A stretch of DNA of 64,000 nucleotides from Notolepis coatsorum (GCA_963971535.1 OZ020594.1:118145127-118209126); one strand, 5' to 3'. Positions 51,936 through 62,084 are shown, counted from the first letter of the stretch. Notes: generated by a model not told the origin, from the sequence alone. Program-made: numbers and translations.

Positions 51936-52226
51936 TTTGTTTTTTAGGCTGTTTGTTAAGGTGGAATATGTTCAGTCCATTAGAGTTGGTTATTTCGTTG
52001 ATGTTGTCCGGTTCGAAGTATTGTTCATTTGTGATCTGTTCCTCTGTGTGGGCTTTGTTGTCGTGGGTGGGAAGGGGGGAGGGGGGGGGGGTCGGGTCCC
52101 GCGCTGTGCTGTTACAACAAAGGACTCGTTCCAGAGTCCTTTGTTCATGGTTTTTTACGCTGTTAGCTCTGCTGGCTAGCCGGCTATCAGGCGTCGAGAT
52201 GTTTGAGTATGGCGTCGAGTTGGTCG

Positions 52227-52619
52227 TCATGGTTGCGACCCTCGGATCACCTCCTCTCGTCTCTGCCTCACGTGTGCTCGTCTGCTTGTTGAGTTGTTGA
52301 TGTTGGTCGCGATGGTAACCTCCATCACTGCTTGCGCTGCCAGACCAAGTCTTCTAGCCTGAGTTCTGGTCAAAACCGGGCCTGGGTTTAATTGAATGTC
52401 TCCCGAAAGTAGCAGAACCAGGATGATCATGGTCCTTCGGTCCAATCTGCCAGTCGGGGGTACGTTTTTACGTACCGGGCTCGCTGTTAGTAACGTGTGT
52501 ATAGCCGCGGTTCCAACGCCGAGATGTTTATTTTCTGAGCCATTGAGAAGGTAGAAGTCACTGTGGGTCTCGTTTAATCCGTTTTCTCTTCTCTCCACTT
52601 CTGCTTGCTTTTGATTCAT
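52227..52619 (-). pseudogene. LINE D N-terminal frame with 2A-like motif
   Basis: The frame from ATG 52619 carries VLLLSGDIQLNPGPVLTRTQ. GDIQLNPGP (residues 73-81, 52377-52403) fits the 2A consensus D-[VI]-E-x-N-P-G-P except Gln for Glu. 2A causes ribosome skipping between Gly and Pro. 2A-like sequences near the N-terminus of CR1/L2/Rex1-type LINE proteins have been described. The preceding hydrophobic MIILVLLL could act as a signal-like segment. Confidence 0.7.
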
Positions 52620-52650
52620 TGATGAATTGAGGTATGAGTCCGTAATCCAT

Positions 52651-53334
52651 ATTAGCAGTAGGAGAAAATTTGCACAAAACCTTGTTGTTTTGGTTCCTTG
52701 GCGAGAGCTCTCAGTAATGCGACTGTTTATGACTGCACCGGTTCAGATTTGGCTAACTGGCTAACGTCAATCCAGGAGGGGTGGGACGTTCCTCGGTCTC
52801 CTTCAGCTGGGGTAGAGGGGCAAACACAAGTTCAGTCACTGCTGCTCCATATCCTGTCAGTGGTTTTCAAACTTGGGCACCCAGTAGGAGGCCACGAGGG
52901 TCCAACGATGAGGGCAAAAAGTTACATTTTCCATTTTCTTTGGTCAGTTAATGATAATGATTATTATTATTTTTTTTAATATTTTTTTTTTATTATTTTT
53001 TAAACAAACACATAAACATAAACATGACAACATAAAATTAGATATACAAGCATTAATTAACAGTGCACATCCAATGAAATTACCATTTAAATAAATGTAA
53101 TATACAAGGTAATACTTGCTATCTAATACCCTATACACATATGCTCTCACTCGCTCCCCCCCCCCCCCCCCCCGGGCCCCCCCCTTGGATAATCCATCCA
53201 ATTATTTACAATTTTTTATGTTGATTTAGAATTCGAATGTCAACATTATGAACGAAGCTTCGAACTATTCGGTGTTTTGATAATGTCAATTATCTCACTT
53301 TTACTAGGTGACTTTTACTGTGACTAACTGAAAT
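52651..53334. other. No gene; low-complexity tracts
   Basis: Holds 'gtgggacgttcctcggtctccttcagctg' shared with 26006-26034, a T-rich tract (52960-53000) and a C-run (about 53157-53173). Confidence 0.45.
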
Positions 53335-53487
53335 ATGCCAAAAAAAAGGAAAATGGACATAGGGACGTTTTTTTATCAAAGGGCAGCAGAGACGAGTGAT
53401 ACAGGGCTTAGTGATTATAACAGTGCAGTTCAGCATTCAGTAACCCATACTTTTTGTGAATATGTTTTTGATACTACATTCTGTTGA
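53335..53487 (+). pseudogene. Possible transposase N-terminus (ZMYM/TTF-hAT type)
   Basis: A 50-codon frame starts MPKKRKMDIGTFFYQRAAET and ends at TGA 53485-53487. A basic start followed by 'dI..FF' is the usual opening of ZMYM/TTF-type hAT proteins, but the zinc finger itself is absent. Confidence 0.3.
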
Positions 53488-54689
53488 ACACACACCTCAA
53501 AACCGTACCTAAGGAAAATTGGCTCAATTGCAAGAAAAGTAATAGACAGCTATGATATTACATTCTGCATAATTCGTATGCAAAATATTGTGGTTACCTG
53601 CTTTAGTCTGTTGACACATTTCTATACTAAAAATGCTTGTGTAGTCCTGTGTCATACCTAAATGTCATATAACTGAATTGTATAGAAACAACTCACCAAA
53701 AGTGACTATTGCACAACTGATTTGACAAAAAAATTCCAACAAGGGGGGGGAACCACCCCTCCACCCCCCCCCCCCTCCTCGCCATACCTTGCCTTTTACT
53801 GAAATGACGCCACTGCAGGTAATCAGAGTTAGCCAAAACAAGGGCATGACTTATTATACACAAAGTGGCACTGAGCCTTTTAAAGGGCGAACAGGCAGGA
53901 AAAAAGTAAATGGGAATCTTCTGGAACACGGGCAAACGGTACACAGGAATCTTCTTCTTCCCGACCAGAATGCTGCCGACGGGCAACGCAGCAACCAGGG
54001 GGTCCAAGGAGAATGGGGTGAGAACACGGGCATCCTCCCGTGGAATAGAGAGCGATGAAGCGGTCTCACCCCAGGAACGAGGTCCATGTAGAGGGAGTAG
54101 GGAAGTAGCCGGCACGACATCTGGAGTGGGAACATTGGGATCCTCCCGTGGAATAGAGAGCGAAGACGGTGTCCTACTCCAGGAAACGGCGATAGGTGGT
54201 GATGAACAGAGGTGGCACGACGTCTCACGCCGGAGACGCGGCAGTAGATGGTGGTAACAAGGACGACCCGACAAGGAGTGGAGGGGAGTCTGCAATACTT
54301 GTACTCTCATCTGAGCTGATTGCAAACTCCTCTCAGGTGCATGAAGCAGAAAAACAGCATGCCCCCTCGTTGGGCTGCATGCAGAATTCCTCCAGCCCTC
54401 ACAGATTTTAAGTGTTAGTGATAGAAATATAGAAATCTCAGGGCATAGTCAGAAAAAGGTGCTTATTGAAGAGGATTTGGCGCAACCTAACTGAGTGTAG
54501 ACTTTTGAGAGAAGAGACCCACGGCTTCCGGATAACAAAAAAAAAATATTCACAAACCTGAACGTTATTGCCATAAAATTGCAGTTAGTCTAACTTTCTG
54601 TGAACGTCTAGCAAAAATCGGCGTTGCAATCTGATGAAAAATGGCGGATACATTTACATTATAAAAAAGTAACTACTTAAAGTATAGGT
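53488..54689. other. No gene assigned; internal tandem duplication
   Basis: Blocks 54018-54062 and 54130-54175 share 'atcctcccgtggaatagagagcga' and 'ccaggaa'. An open frame 53910-54257 spans them and ends in a short basic run, but no family is recognised. Poly-C at 53767-53776. Confidence 0.4.
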
Positions 54690-54890
54690 AGGTAGGTATT
54701 TATTTAAACAAAACATATACAGATCATTACATGACATATTTGCTTTTGTCAAGGAGAGGAACGAAAAAGCCAATGACTTATTTACATCATTGTCCCTGGA
54801 AGTCAAGGATGCTTGATACAGACGCATACAACTCATTACAGAAAATCATTCACAATTATTACATTTGAATAGCAATAATGGCACGACCCT
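54690..54890 (-). repeat. LINE-type 3' tail with (GTAG)n
   Basis: Starts with (GTAG)n and 'tatttatttaaacaaaac', then 'agatcattacatgacatatttgc...', consistent with a LINE 3' UTR on the minus strand. Confidence 0.4.
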
Positions 54891-54918
54891 TAATTAATAG
54901 AAACATGTGCATTTGGTG

Positions 54919-55271
54919 AACTCAACATACAGGTACTGACCATAACAATAATACATTCTTTTCTAGAACTCAGTGGCTTTACTAAGAGGTAGTGAGACAA
55001 ACGGCAGACAAATATAACAAACACACAAGGATGGATGGATGGGGTTAAGAGAAGACTGGAGAAGAGACGGGTCATGAGGCAGGTTTGAACAATAGAGACT
55101 GCAGGTCTCTAACATCTCGCCTAATATAATGGAAACACCCAAGTAAATGTAGAACTATATAATACAAATACATAATGGAAAGTATATTGAAAGCAAAAGT
55201 ATAGAGTACTGTATATTGAATGAATAAATCAGTATAATTGTGTAAAGTATATGGAAATAGTAAATATATAG
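54919..55271. repeat. Duplicated segment, copy 2, left part
   Basis: Matches 15818 up to the TATAG in 'aatatatag'. A 15-bp insertion 'ttcttttctag' region and a 35-bp insertion near 55175 differ from copy 1. The right part is 61778-62084. Confidence 0.9.
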
Positions 55272-55579
55272 TGTAGGTGTATATATCCGACGGTCTTTGA
55301 GTTTCGCACACCATTGAAGCAGAGTAGGTCATTAACGGGAGTCTGAACGCGCACGACAGGACCACAGTGTAACGTTTAGTATTTAATAAATAAAATAAAA
55401 ACATAACATGTTAAATCGCTGTTCGCACGGTCAAAAAACTATAACACTACCCACTACTCTGGGTTCATTCACAAAACTGCCGCTGCCTGTTACCCAGCTG
55501 ACGCTAAGTAGTCACATGACATTCCTAACATTCTGACATTCCTCACATGACATTCCTAAGCCCTAAATTGGCTCCTACA
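55272..55579 (-). repeat. BEL/Pao 2, 3' LTR
   Basis: 308 bp, TGTAGGAGCC...ATACACCTACA on the sense strand. Its first 143 bp or so match 61630-61772 directly. Its last 81 bp are found inverted in the other LTR. Confidence 0.8.
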
Positions 55580-55682
55580 TTACCGGCCCCTAATTGGTTA
55601 GGCAGGAGGGCTAAGCAATTATTAAACAAATTATAAAGTCCATGAACCGGCACACTTTGAGCCTCCTGAGGACTATTTTCAT

Positions 55683-56513
55683 TCAGTCATCCTCACGTGT
55701 TGCTTCCTCTAGCAAGCACAGTTTGTTTACTGGCCTTTCCAGTACGTTAGTCTTGGTTTTTATTTTTACCCTTCGTACCATCCCGCTCGAGTCCGGTAGC
55801 GTTTCGACTACTCTTCCCAGGAGCCAGGAGTTGCGTGGGGAAGTGCTGTTCACATGGAGTACAACATCTCCTGTTGCGAAGTTTCGCCTTGATGTTGACC
55901 ATTTCTGGCGCTCTTGGAGGAGTGGGAGGTACTCTCGAGTCCATCTAGTCCAGAATAAGTCAGACAAGTACTGGACTTGTCTCCATCTTTTTCTTGTGTA
56001 CATGTCGTCTTTGTTGAAGATGCCAGGCGGCATGATAGGTTGGGACTTCAACAGCAATAAGTGGTTAGGTGTCAGAGGCTCCAGGTAATTTGCATTGTCT
56101 GAGATGGTTGTGAGCGGTCTTCCATTGATGATGCTCTCGACCTCGCACATTATTGTCTGGATAGAGTCGTCATTGACAGCTTGCTCTTTCATGATGGAGC
56201 TGAGAATCCTCCTGACTGTTCGAATCTGTCGTTCCCAAACCCCGCCTTGGTGGGAGGCTGCTGGGCTGTTGAATATCCACTTGATCCCTTTTGGTTGTAA
56301 AGCTCTTTCAATCTTGTCATTGTCCAGTTGTTGGATTGCTTCTCTCAATTCTCTTTCAGCGGCCACAACATTTTTGCCATTATCGGACCGCATGATGGTG
56401 ACTTGTCCTCTTCGGCATACAAAGCGTCGAATCGCATTTACACAAGAGTCTGTGTCAAGGCTGTCTGCGACCTCAATGTGTACAGCTCTCAGGGTAAGGC
56501 ATGTGAACAACAC
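55683..56513 (-). pseudogene. BEL/Pao 2 integrase core and DUF5641
   Basis: The 276-codon frame holds LRAVHIEVADSLDTDS, the second catalytic Asp in MRSDNGKN (Asp44) and the Glu in SHQGGVWERQIRTVRRIL (Glu94). Then come NGRPLTT, LTPNHLLLLK and the post-integrase domain (RRFVCRRG excluded) with WTRWTREYLPLLQERQKW and NSWLLGRVVETLPDSSG. It catalyses cDNA joining to host DNA. The first catalytic Asp lies in the neighbouring frame (below), so the core is split by a frameshift near 56500. Confidence 0.8.
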
Positions 56514-56920
56514 ACCGTATCTCTTGACTGTACTCCGGCCCGCTTTACACCGAAGGGCCCAAAGAAGTCCACCCCAACGTTCGTAAATGGTGGTTTATCG
56601 GGCAGGAGGCGATCTTCTGGTAGGTTCGCCATCTTCTGCTCCCCGACCTTTCCAGTGATTCTGCGGCATGTGACACACTTGTTGAGTAGCTTTCTGATTG
56701 CAGAGTTGGCTTGTGGAATCCAATACTTGCATCTTAGTTGCGCCAAGACGTAGCTGCGTCCGGCATGTCCTGTCCTTTGGTCTGTCAGGATCAGCGTGGC
56801 AACTCTGCTGTGCTTTGATATGATTGCTGGCCGTTTGGCGGTCTCTGGCATGGCTGACTTCTTAAGTCTTCCGCCGACCCTCAAAATGTTCTCTTGAAGC
56901 ACAGGGTCTAGTCTGAACAA
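56489..56920 (-). pseudogene. BEL/Pao 2 integrase zinc-binding region
   Basis: Reads FRLDPVLQENILRVGGRLKK, HAGRSYVLAQLRCKYWIP and KLLNKCVTCRRITGKVG (H-H-C-C zinc site, the first His in SKHSRV/TGHAG). It ends in FTNVGVDFFGPF, whose Asp is the first catalytic residue of integrase. Confidence 0.75.
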
Positions 56921-57000
56921 CTGACTGTTGCGACTAACTTGCTTTTCCTTCCGTAGTGCTTTGAGTTCTTCGTTGAACTGTTGTCTCTGGCTGGACTAGA

Positions 57001-57258
57001 TTATTTCTGACTCTGCGGCCACCAGGTCATCCAAGGTAAGTGGTTTCTTTTCCATTGCCTATATTTCTCCATGTGATGCTTTAGCTTGGACTTTTGCTTT
57101 TCAAGGTCCTTTTCTGTTTGGGTGATTCTTCGTGATGACTCTTTTCTTTCCTCTTTCAGTTGTTGCAGAGTCCTCCTTAGTTTTAGAATCCATGCCACCG
57201 CTCTTTTTAGCTTCTGCCATTCCGAGTAGTACTCGACCAGCTTGCACACTGGTTCCAT
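57001..57258 (-). pseudogene. BEL/Pao 2 pre-integrase linker
   Basis: The frame LVEYYSEWQKLKRAVAWILK followed by a charged helix (RRTLQQLKEERKESSRRITQ) is the linker between RNase H and integrase in Pao-type elements. Its first codons overlap the left target duplication of the retroposon at 57265. Confidence 0.7.
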
Positions 57259-57264
57259 GTCGTC

Positions 57265-58403
57265 ATTTTTATTATTATTTTTTTTTACAAAAAAATCTTA
57301 TTTAAAAACACAAAACAAACTTAAACAAACCCTCTCCATCCATTCATCCAATGGAGCATGCGCAGCATGCAGGCAATGTCTCGTCATAGTCGAGGGCCAG
57401 GGCCCTGGGTGGCAGGTGTGGGGCCCTTCGCTGGGCTGTGGCCTGCCCAGGGACAGGGACTGGGGGGAGAGATGCTGGGGCTTGGAGGGCTGCCTGGCTG
57501 GAACCTGTCTGAGAGACTGTGTCGCAAGAGTCAGGCTCCTCCTCCTCCTCCTCCTCCTGGCTCTCTCCCGTCTGTCCTCTGACCGGCTGGCCCAGGAAGG
57601 AGCCCTCGGTGGGGCAGGAGCCCACGGCCAGGGGGGAGTCGAAGGGGGAGAGGGAGAGGGGGGAGGTGGAGGAGGAGGGGATGGCGGTGGAGAGAGGCTC
57701 CAGACCTCCATTGGCCTGGAGCTGGGGGCTCCTCTGGGTCTGGGTCCACGGTCCACTCCTCTCCGTTCCTTCCTGGCCCAGGAAGGAGCCCTTGGTGGGG
57801 CAGGAGCCCACGGCCAGGGGGGAAGGGGAGAAGGAGGGGAGGGCGGTGGAGAGAGGCTCCAGACCTCCATTGGCCTGGCGCTGGGGGCTCCTCTGGGTCT
57901 GGGTCCACGGTCCACTCCTCTCCGTTCCTTCCTGGCCCAGGAAGGAGCCCTTGGTGGGGCAGGAGCCCACGGCCAGGGGGGAAGGGGAGGAGGAGGGGAG
58001 GGCGGTGGAGAGAGGCTCCAGACCTCCATTGCCGACACCGCTGCCATTGGGCCTAGTTGAGTTCGGCGTGGAGTGGCCCGAAATCCACCAGGCGGCGGTA
58101 TTCAGGCATTGCAATTGCCAGCTGGGAGGGAGGCTTGATGATGGATTGTGAATGCCCTCCGGTGTCCTGTACAGTGTCCGCCCCCTCGGGAAGTCCCGAG
58201 TCCGTCTCAGTTGTGGTGTGTGTATTGAGCCCATTCTGCAATCAGTATGCATAGTGAAATGCAAAGTGAACAGAGCAGTCCAGCTAAGGTAACATTGCAT
58301 GGAGAATGTTCTCCAGACTATGAAAACGTACACGGACCCACAAGCAATAAAATACACATTGTAGAGGTTTTAACAGTCAAAAGTCAAGTAAATACTCTTA
58401 CCC
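57265..58403 (-). mobile_element. Retroposon with GC-rich minisatellite
   Basis: Flanked by GTTCCATGTCGTC (57252-57264) and GTTCCATGTCATC (58404-58416), a 13-bp duplication with one mismatch. It ends on the sense strand in an A-rich tail (57265-57310). The body has an open frame of 337 codons (57344-58357) with a Glu run (SQEEEEEEEPDSC), Pro/Ser repeats PLSTALPSSSPSPLAVGSCP and ending PACCACSIG. The repeated block is the same as that of the hAT array minisatellite. Whether it derives from a host mRNA is unknown. Confidence 0.65.
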
Positions 58404-58416
58404 GTTCCATGTCATC

Positions 58417-58662
58417 TTTGACTTTGATTGTGTTGACTGTGTTGACCATCGCCGTGTTCTTGACCTCTGGGTCGTCTTGAAGGCTTTCCTTCCTTTGCAC
58501 GGGTTGTTCCGGCCAGTCACACTATTTGTTCAGCAGGAAACTTGGCCCGTTGATCCACGTCCTTGATTGTGCCAAGTTCTTGGCCTTCAGGCCTCTGCTG
58601 GACTGATCCGCTGGGTTTTCTGGTGTTTTTACATACTTCCATTGGGAAGGCTTGGTGGCTTC
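58417..58662 (-). pseudogene. BEL/Pao 2 RNase H-integrase linker, first part
   Basis: Continues the Pol frame after RNase H: PSQWKYVKTPENPADQSSRG, WINGPSFLL, then a stop within NK*CDWPEQP, and VKNTAMVNTVNTIKVKDDME up to the retroposon. ENPAD and W-x-x-GPxFL are conserved at this place in BEL elements. Confidence 0.65.
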
Positions 58663-60015
58663 TCAGATCAGGTTGATTCTGTTTGCCACAAAGGTTTTGA
58701 AGCGAGCAGTATCATTGTCTATGTATCTGAGCACTGTGGTGCTATCAGTCCAGAAGGTAGATGGTTGTAGCGGAACTTGAAGTTCTTGACGCAGCATCTT
58801 GTCTACCTTCACGGCAACGACTGCCGCTGTCAGTTCTAGTCTGGGGATTGTGACTTGTTTGAGTGAGGCTACTCTTGACTTTCCCATCACGAGGGAACAA
58901 TGTTTCTTGCCTTGCTTGTTCTCCAGTAACAGGTAAGTTGCAGTGCCGTAGGCATACTCTGAGGCATCTGAAAAGTGGTGCAACTGCGCTGTAGCAGTGC
59001 GTCCAAAGTCAGCAGGTTTCAAGCACCTGTTCACTTGGAAGTTGGAGAGGTGAGTAACGTCTTTTATCCATCCTTTCCAATCCTCTGCATGCTTTTCACA
59101 GATGTCTTCATCCCATCCACGTAGCTCCTTACACATATCTTTCAGCAGGAGTTTAGCAGGCAGGATGATCGGCGCCAGTAAGCCGAGGGGGTCGTAGATG
59201 GAGTTGACAACGGACAAGATTCCCCTTCTCGTCATCGGCTTGTCTGGCAGCTTGATGCTGTAGGTGAAAGTATCGGTTTCTGTATCCCACTGTATGCCGA
59301 GCGCTCTCTCGACAGGTAGAACTTCACAACTAAGATCCAAGTTCTTCATCTCTTTAGCTCTGTGTTCTTCTGGGATGGACATGAGCACTTTTCTGTTATG
59401 GCTCGTCCATTTCGTCAAGGTGAATCCTCCGCTGGCACACAAGGTGCGAAGATCCTTAGCCAAGGTCACTGCGTCCTTTTCCGATGCCACGCTCTTCAAG
59501 CAGTCGTCTACGTAGAAATTGTTTAGGACTGTTTGAACGGCTTCTGGGGGCGCAGTGGCTTTGTGATATTCTGCGGTTCTCTTCAACGCATACGATGCAA
59601 TGCTTGGTGATGACGTGGCACCAAAGAGGTTCACTGTCATCCTGAATTCTTCCATGGGCTCGTTACAGTTGCCGTTGGGCCACCAAAAGAAGCGTTGGAG
59701 GTCTGCGTCATGTTCAGGTACCTTCACCTGATAAAACATTGACTCGATGTCGGCCATCATCGCTACTGGCTCCTCACGGAATCTTAAGAGGACGCCAACT
59801 AGCGTGTTAGTCATGTCTGGTCCTTGTAGTAGCCTACTGTTCAGAGACTGTTCTTGAAAAGGATCCAAAAAAGCATATGTCACTACGTGCTTGTCACTCT
59901 TTGGCTTGATTTTCACCGGTATTATTGACAGCACATTCATTTTCTCCGGCCCCAGTGAGGCAGGTGGCCTCTTGCGTGAAGGGAACTTGAGGGCCTGATA
60001 CTTCTCGAGCACCAT
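58663..60015 (-). pseudogene. BEL/Pao 2 truncated protease fused to RT-RNase H
   Basis: The 450-codon frame starts with the protease N-terminal part and its active-site start VVTYAFLDP (Asp51), then jumps directly to the RT sequence QSLNSRLLQGPDMTNTLVGV. The rest of protease and the RT fingers are missing. RT has MADIESMF (Asp89) and NNFYVDD (Asp170-171). RNase H has HHFSDASEYAYG (Asp350), RLELTAAV (Glu394) and FWTDSTT (Asp424). The fusion is in frame, so the product would be a shortened polyprotein without working protease. Confidence 0.8.
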
Positions 60016-60512
60016 TGATCCTTTCCTGGGAGGTGGAATTTTCTTCTTTGCCTTTGTGTAGGATGTCTGGATGTTTTAGTGCACATTCCTTACACTCCGT
60101 TCTTTTCTTGCAGAACTTGCTGAGATGGCCCATGGCCAAGCACCCGAAGCACAAGCCTTTTGACTTTAAAAACTCGTTCCTTGTGTGGTTGACTCTTGAC
60201 TTTACTACAAGTGTCTAGGGCGTGAGCTTGCTGACAGTACATGCATGGCTTCTCAAAGGCACTTCCTTTTTTGTTTTGTTTTTCCGTGGTGACGGTTGTT
60301 GCGAAGCTCCCACGTTTCTCTTTCCTAGCTGGGGGCCTTTCCCTCTCACTCCTTCCAACTGTGGTTGGACGGCTGTCTGGTAGGTCACCGAAGAGGGGAT
60401 CCGTTGCCATTTTGGCTTGACGCTCTATGTAGGTCACCAGGTCATTCAATTTTGCTCTTTTGTCTCTTCTCTCTTTGATGTTGTAGGCTTCAGTGCGCCA
60501 ACGCTCTAACAT
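59894..60512 (-). pseudogene. BEL/Pao 2 Gag, C-terminal half
   Basis: Two overlapping frames. From 60512: LERWRTEAYNIKERRDKRAK, VTYIERQAKMATDPLFGDL (end of DUF1759) and the first knuckle CMYCQQAHALDTC. From 60154: CFGCLAMGHLSKFCKKRTEC and KECALKHPDILH, the second knuckle set. The N-terminal half of Gag is absent: the frame begins exactly where the kinesin-like frame ends. Confidence 0.7.
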
Positions 60513-60661
60513 TAAATAATGTCCCCCTCCTCATTCAATAAAACAGATTTTAAATTATTATTACGGTCTGGCCGGCGTTCTTGTGCGTCAAAAGGTCTGC
60601 ACCTGACGACCACTTGGATGTGTTTCCACTTCTCCTCTCGTTTCACGCTGTTCGAAGCCAT
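60512..60661 (-). pseudogene. Kinesin-5 (KIF11)-like N-terminal fragment
   Basis: A 49-codon frame begins MASNSVKREEKWKHIQVVVR and continues CRPFDAQERRPD. The string (K)REEK-x-x-x-IQVVVRCRPF is the opening of the kinesin-5 motor (KIF11/Eg5), just before its first beta strand. After Asp the sequence goes GTAATAAT, a possible donor, then into unrelated codons and a stop at 60512-60514. P-loop and all later motor parts are missing. It sits inside the BEL/Pao boundaries and next to truncated gag, so it was captured by, or inserted into, the retrotransposon. Confidence 0.55.
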
Positions 60662-61544
60662 GTTTGCAGAAGAACACTAGTATTGAAGATATAATGTTAT
60701 TTGCAATGTTGCTGGAGCCACCTCATCCACAACAGCGTACCCCGGTCAGAGAGCGGACACAAGAGTCGAGGGAACAGTCCTTTTGTATTTTTATTTAGGA
60801 TTCTGTTGTTGAGAGTGATCTCTCAAACTGGTGGTGTTTCAGAGTGGTTTTCTGTAACACATAAACAGAAACAAGAAATGATAATACATAATACATAATT
60901 AGCAATACATAATTAGCAGAGGTAAAGGTCATATGCATCATGCACTATCCACTGCCTGCATTAGGCCGCTAGGTGACCCATATGCACGACCACGGCTAGT
61001 TGCCACCCCGTGTCATGCCCGGCCCATGCGGCCAACCGAGCCAGCGCCAGTGCTGACATGCCAATGGAAATACCATATAGCATAGCCAGCTGGCTAGCAC
61101 TAGCTCAATTAGCAGCACGGACCAAACACAACACAAAGCAGCAAACCCCAAGCCATAATCATACACATGAATCACAGCGCCCCAACAACACACAATGCAG
61201 GCTACATATGACATTTACCTAGCATAAACCACAGGCATTACATTTTGGAAGCTGGTGATTACTTACTTCCTCAAGGACGCACTCTCAGTCTGCAAATGGA
61301 AACACAGGTGCCGGCAATTCACCACCTGTATTTAATTACCAGGCTGTCTGGAGAGATGCCTGACTAGGAATAAGAATACCCCCTGGGCTGTCCAATGTAA
61401 TGCCTGAATAGAAATAATAATACACAGTATGGAAAATAGTGGGGAATTTACAACAACTAGCCAACACACTGCAAGTCGGAGGACGATTCAATTTCCTCTC
61501 TCGTTGATATGTCGACGAATATCTTGCTTGAGTTGCTTCTTCTT
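60662..61544. other. Internal region of BEL/Pao 2 without recognisable gene
   Basis: GC-moderate sequence between the kinesin-like ATG and the LTR. It might be 5' flank of the captured kinesin fragment or element leader. No repeat or frame is assignable. Confidence 0.4.
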
Positions 61545-61545
61545 A

Positions 61546-61772
61546 GCGCGTTCAGACTCCCGTTAATGACCTACTCTGCTTCAATGGTGTGCGAAACTCA
61601 AAGACTGTCGGATATATACACCTACATTTGTCAAAAAACTATAACGCTACCCACTACTCTGGGTTCAAGCTGCCGCTGCCTGTTACCCAGCTGACGCTAA
61701 GTAGTCACATGACATTTCTAACATTCTGACATTCCTCACATGACATTCCTAAGCCCTAAATTGGCTCCTACA
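61546..61772 (-). repeat. BEL/Pao 2, 5' LTR with inverted inner end
   Basis: 61630-61772 matches the 3' LTR directly ('gtcaaaaaactata' to 'ggctcctaca'). The inner 81 bp (61546-61626) is the reverse complement of 55272-55352. About 80 bp of the LTR middle, including the A/T-rich part, is missing at the join. Confidence 0.8.
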
Positions 61773-61777
61773 TATAG

Positions 61778-62084
61778 AAACAAATGATAGAATACAGTAT
61801 ATTGGAAGAGTAAATAATGAACATGAAGACTGAGGCAAAGGATTTAGAGCCTGACCGATACTGGATTTCTGGGGCCAATGTCAATACTGACATTGAGAGT
61901 AAAAATAATACAAGGGTCATGAATGTGCACCGCAAATTTGACAAGATTAGAATGAAAGCTATCTGAGTTATGGCGTTCACGCGAAAGATCTGCCATGGTG
62001 GTCAGGGTAAATCCATAATATAATTACAGGTCCCAATTAGGGCTGGGACATTACAGCGTTAATTTCGATGAATTAACTACAGAA
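61778..62084. repeat. Duplicated segment, copy 2, right part
   Basis: Continues 16129-16425 from 'aaacaaatgatagaata' to 'gaattaactacagaa', with a 12-bp insertion at about 61979. Confidence 0.9.

Larger units (their letters stand above)
48566..52650 (-). mobile_element. LINE D: near-full-length non-LTR retrotransposon with 2A-like motif
   Basis: On the minus strand the order is a 5' frame with a 2A-like motif, an apurinic-type endonuclease, reverse transcriptase, a C-terminal domain and a 500-bp 3' UTR ending in (CAAT)n. Length is about 4.1 kb, close to that of intact Rex1/CR1/L2-like elements. At least four frame breaks and two active-site substitutions make it dead. Fragments of its 3' end or RT recur at 4953, 17810, 20573, 20865 and 41851. 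The 5' limit is approximate. Confidence 0.85.
55272..61772 (-). mobile_element. BEL/Pao LTR retrotransposon 2
   Basis: Between TATAG duplications (55267-55271 and 61773-61777) and demonstrated by the empty site in 15818-16425. Minus-strand order: 5' LTR (inner end rearranged), a 1 kb region with a kinesin-like frame, C-terminal half of Gag, truncated protease fused to RT-RNase H, a linker, integrase and DUF5641, then the 3' LTR. A 1.1 kb retroposon interrupts the RNase H-integrase linker. Pol motifs are mostly intact but frames are broken in several places. Confidence 0.85.

Noticed and set aside
53154-53180. Poly-C and other homopolymer runs as regulatory elements
   Set aside because: Ordinary low-complexity tracts, also prone to sequencing error.
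55642-56586. Plus-strand frames of 148-163 codons
   Set aside because: Antisense shadows of the integrase.
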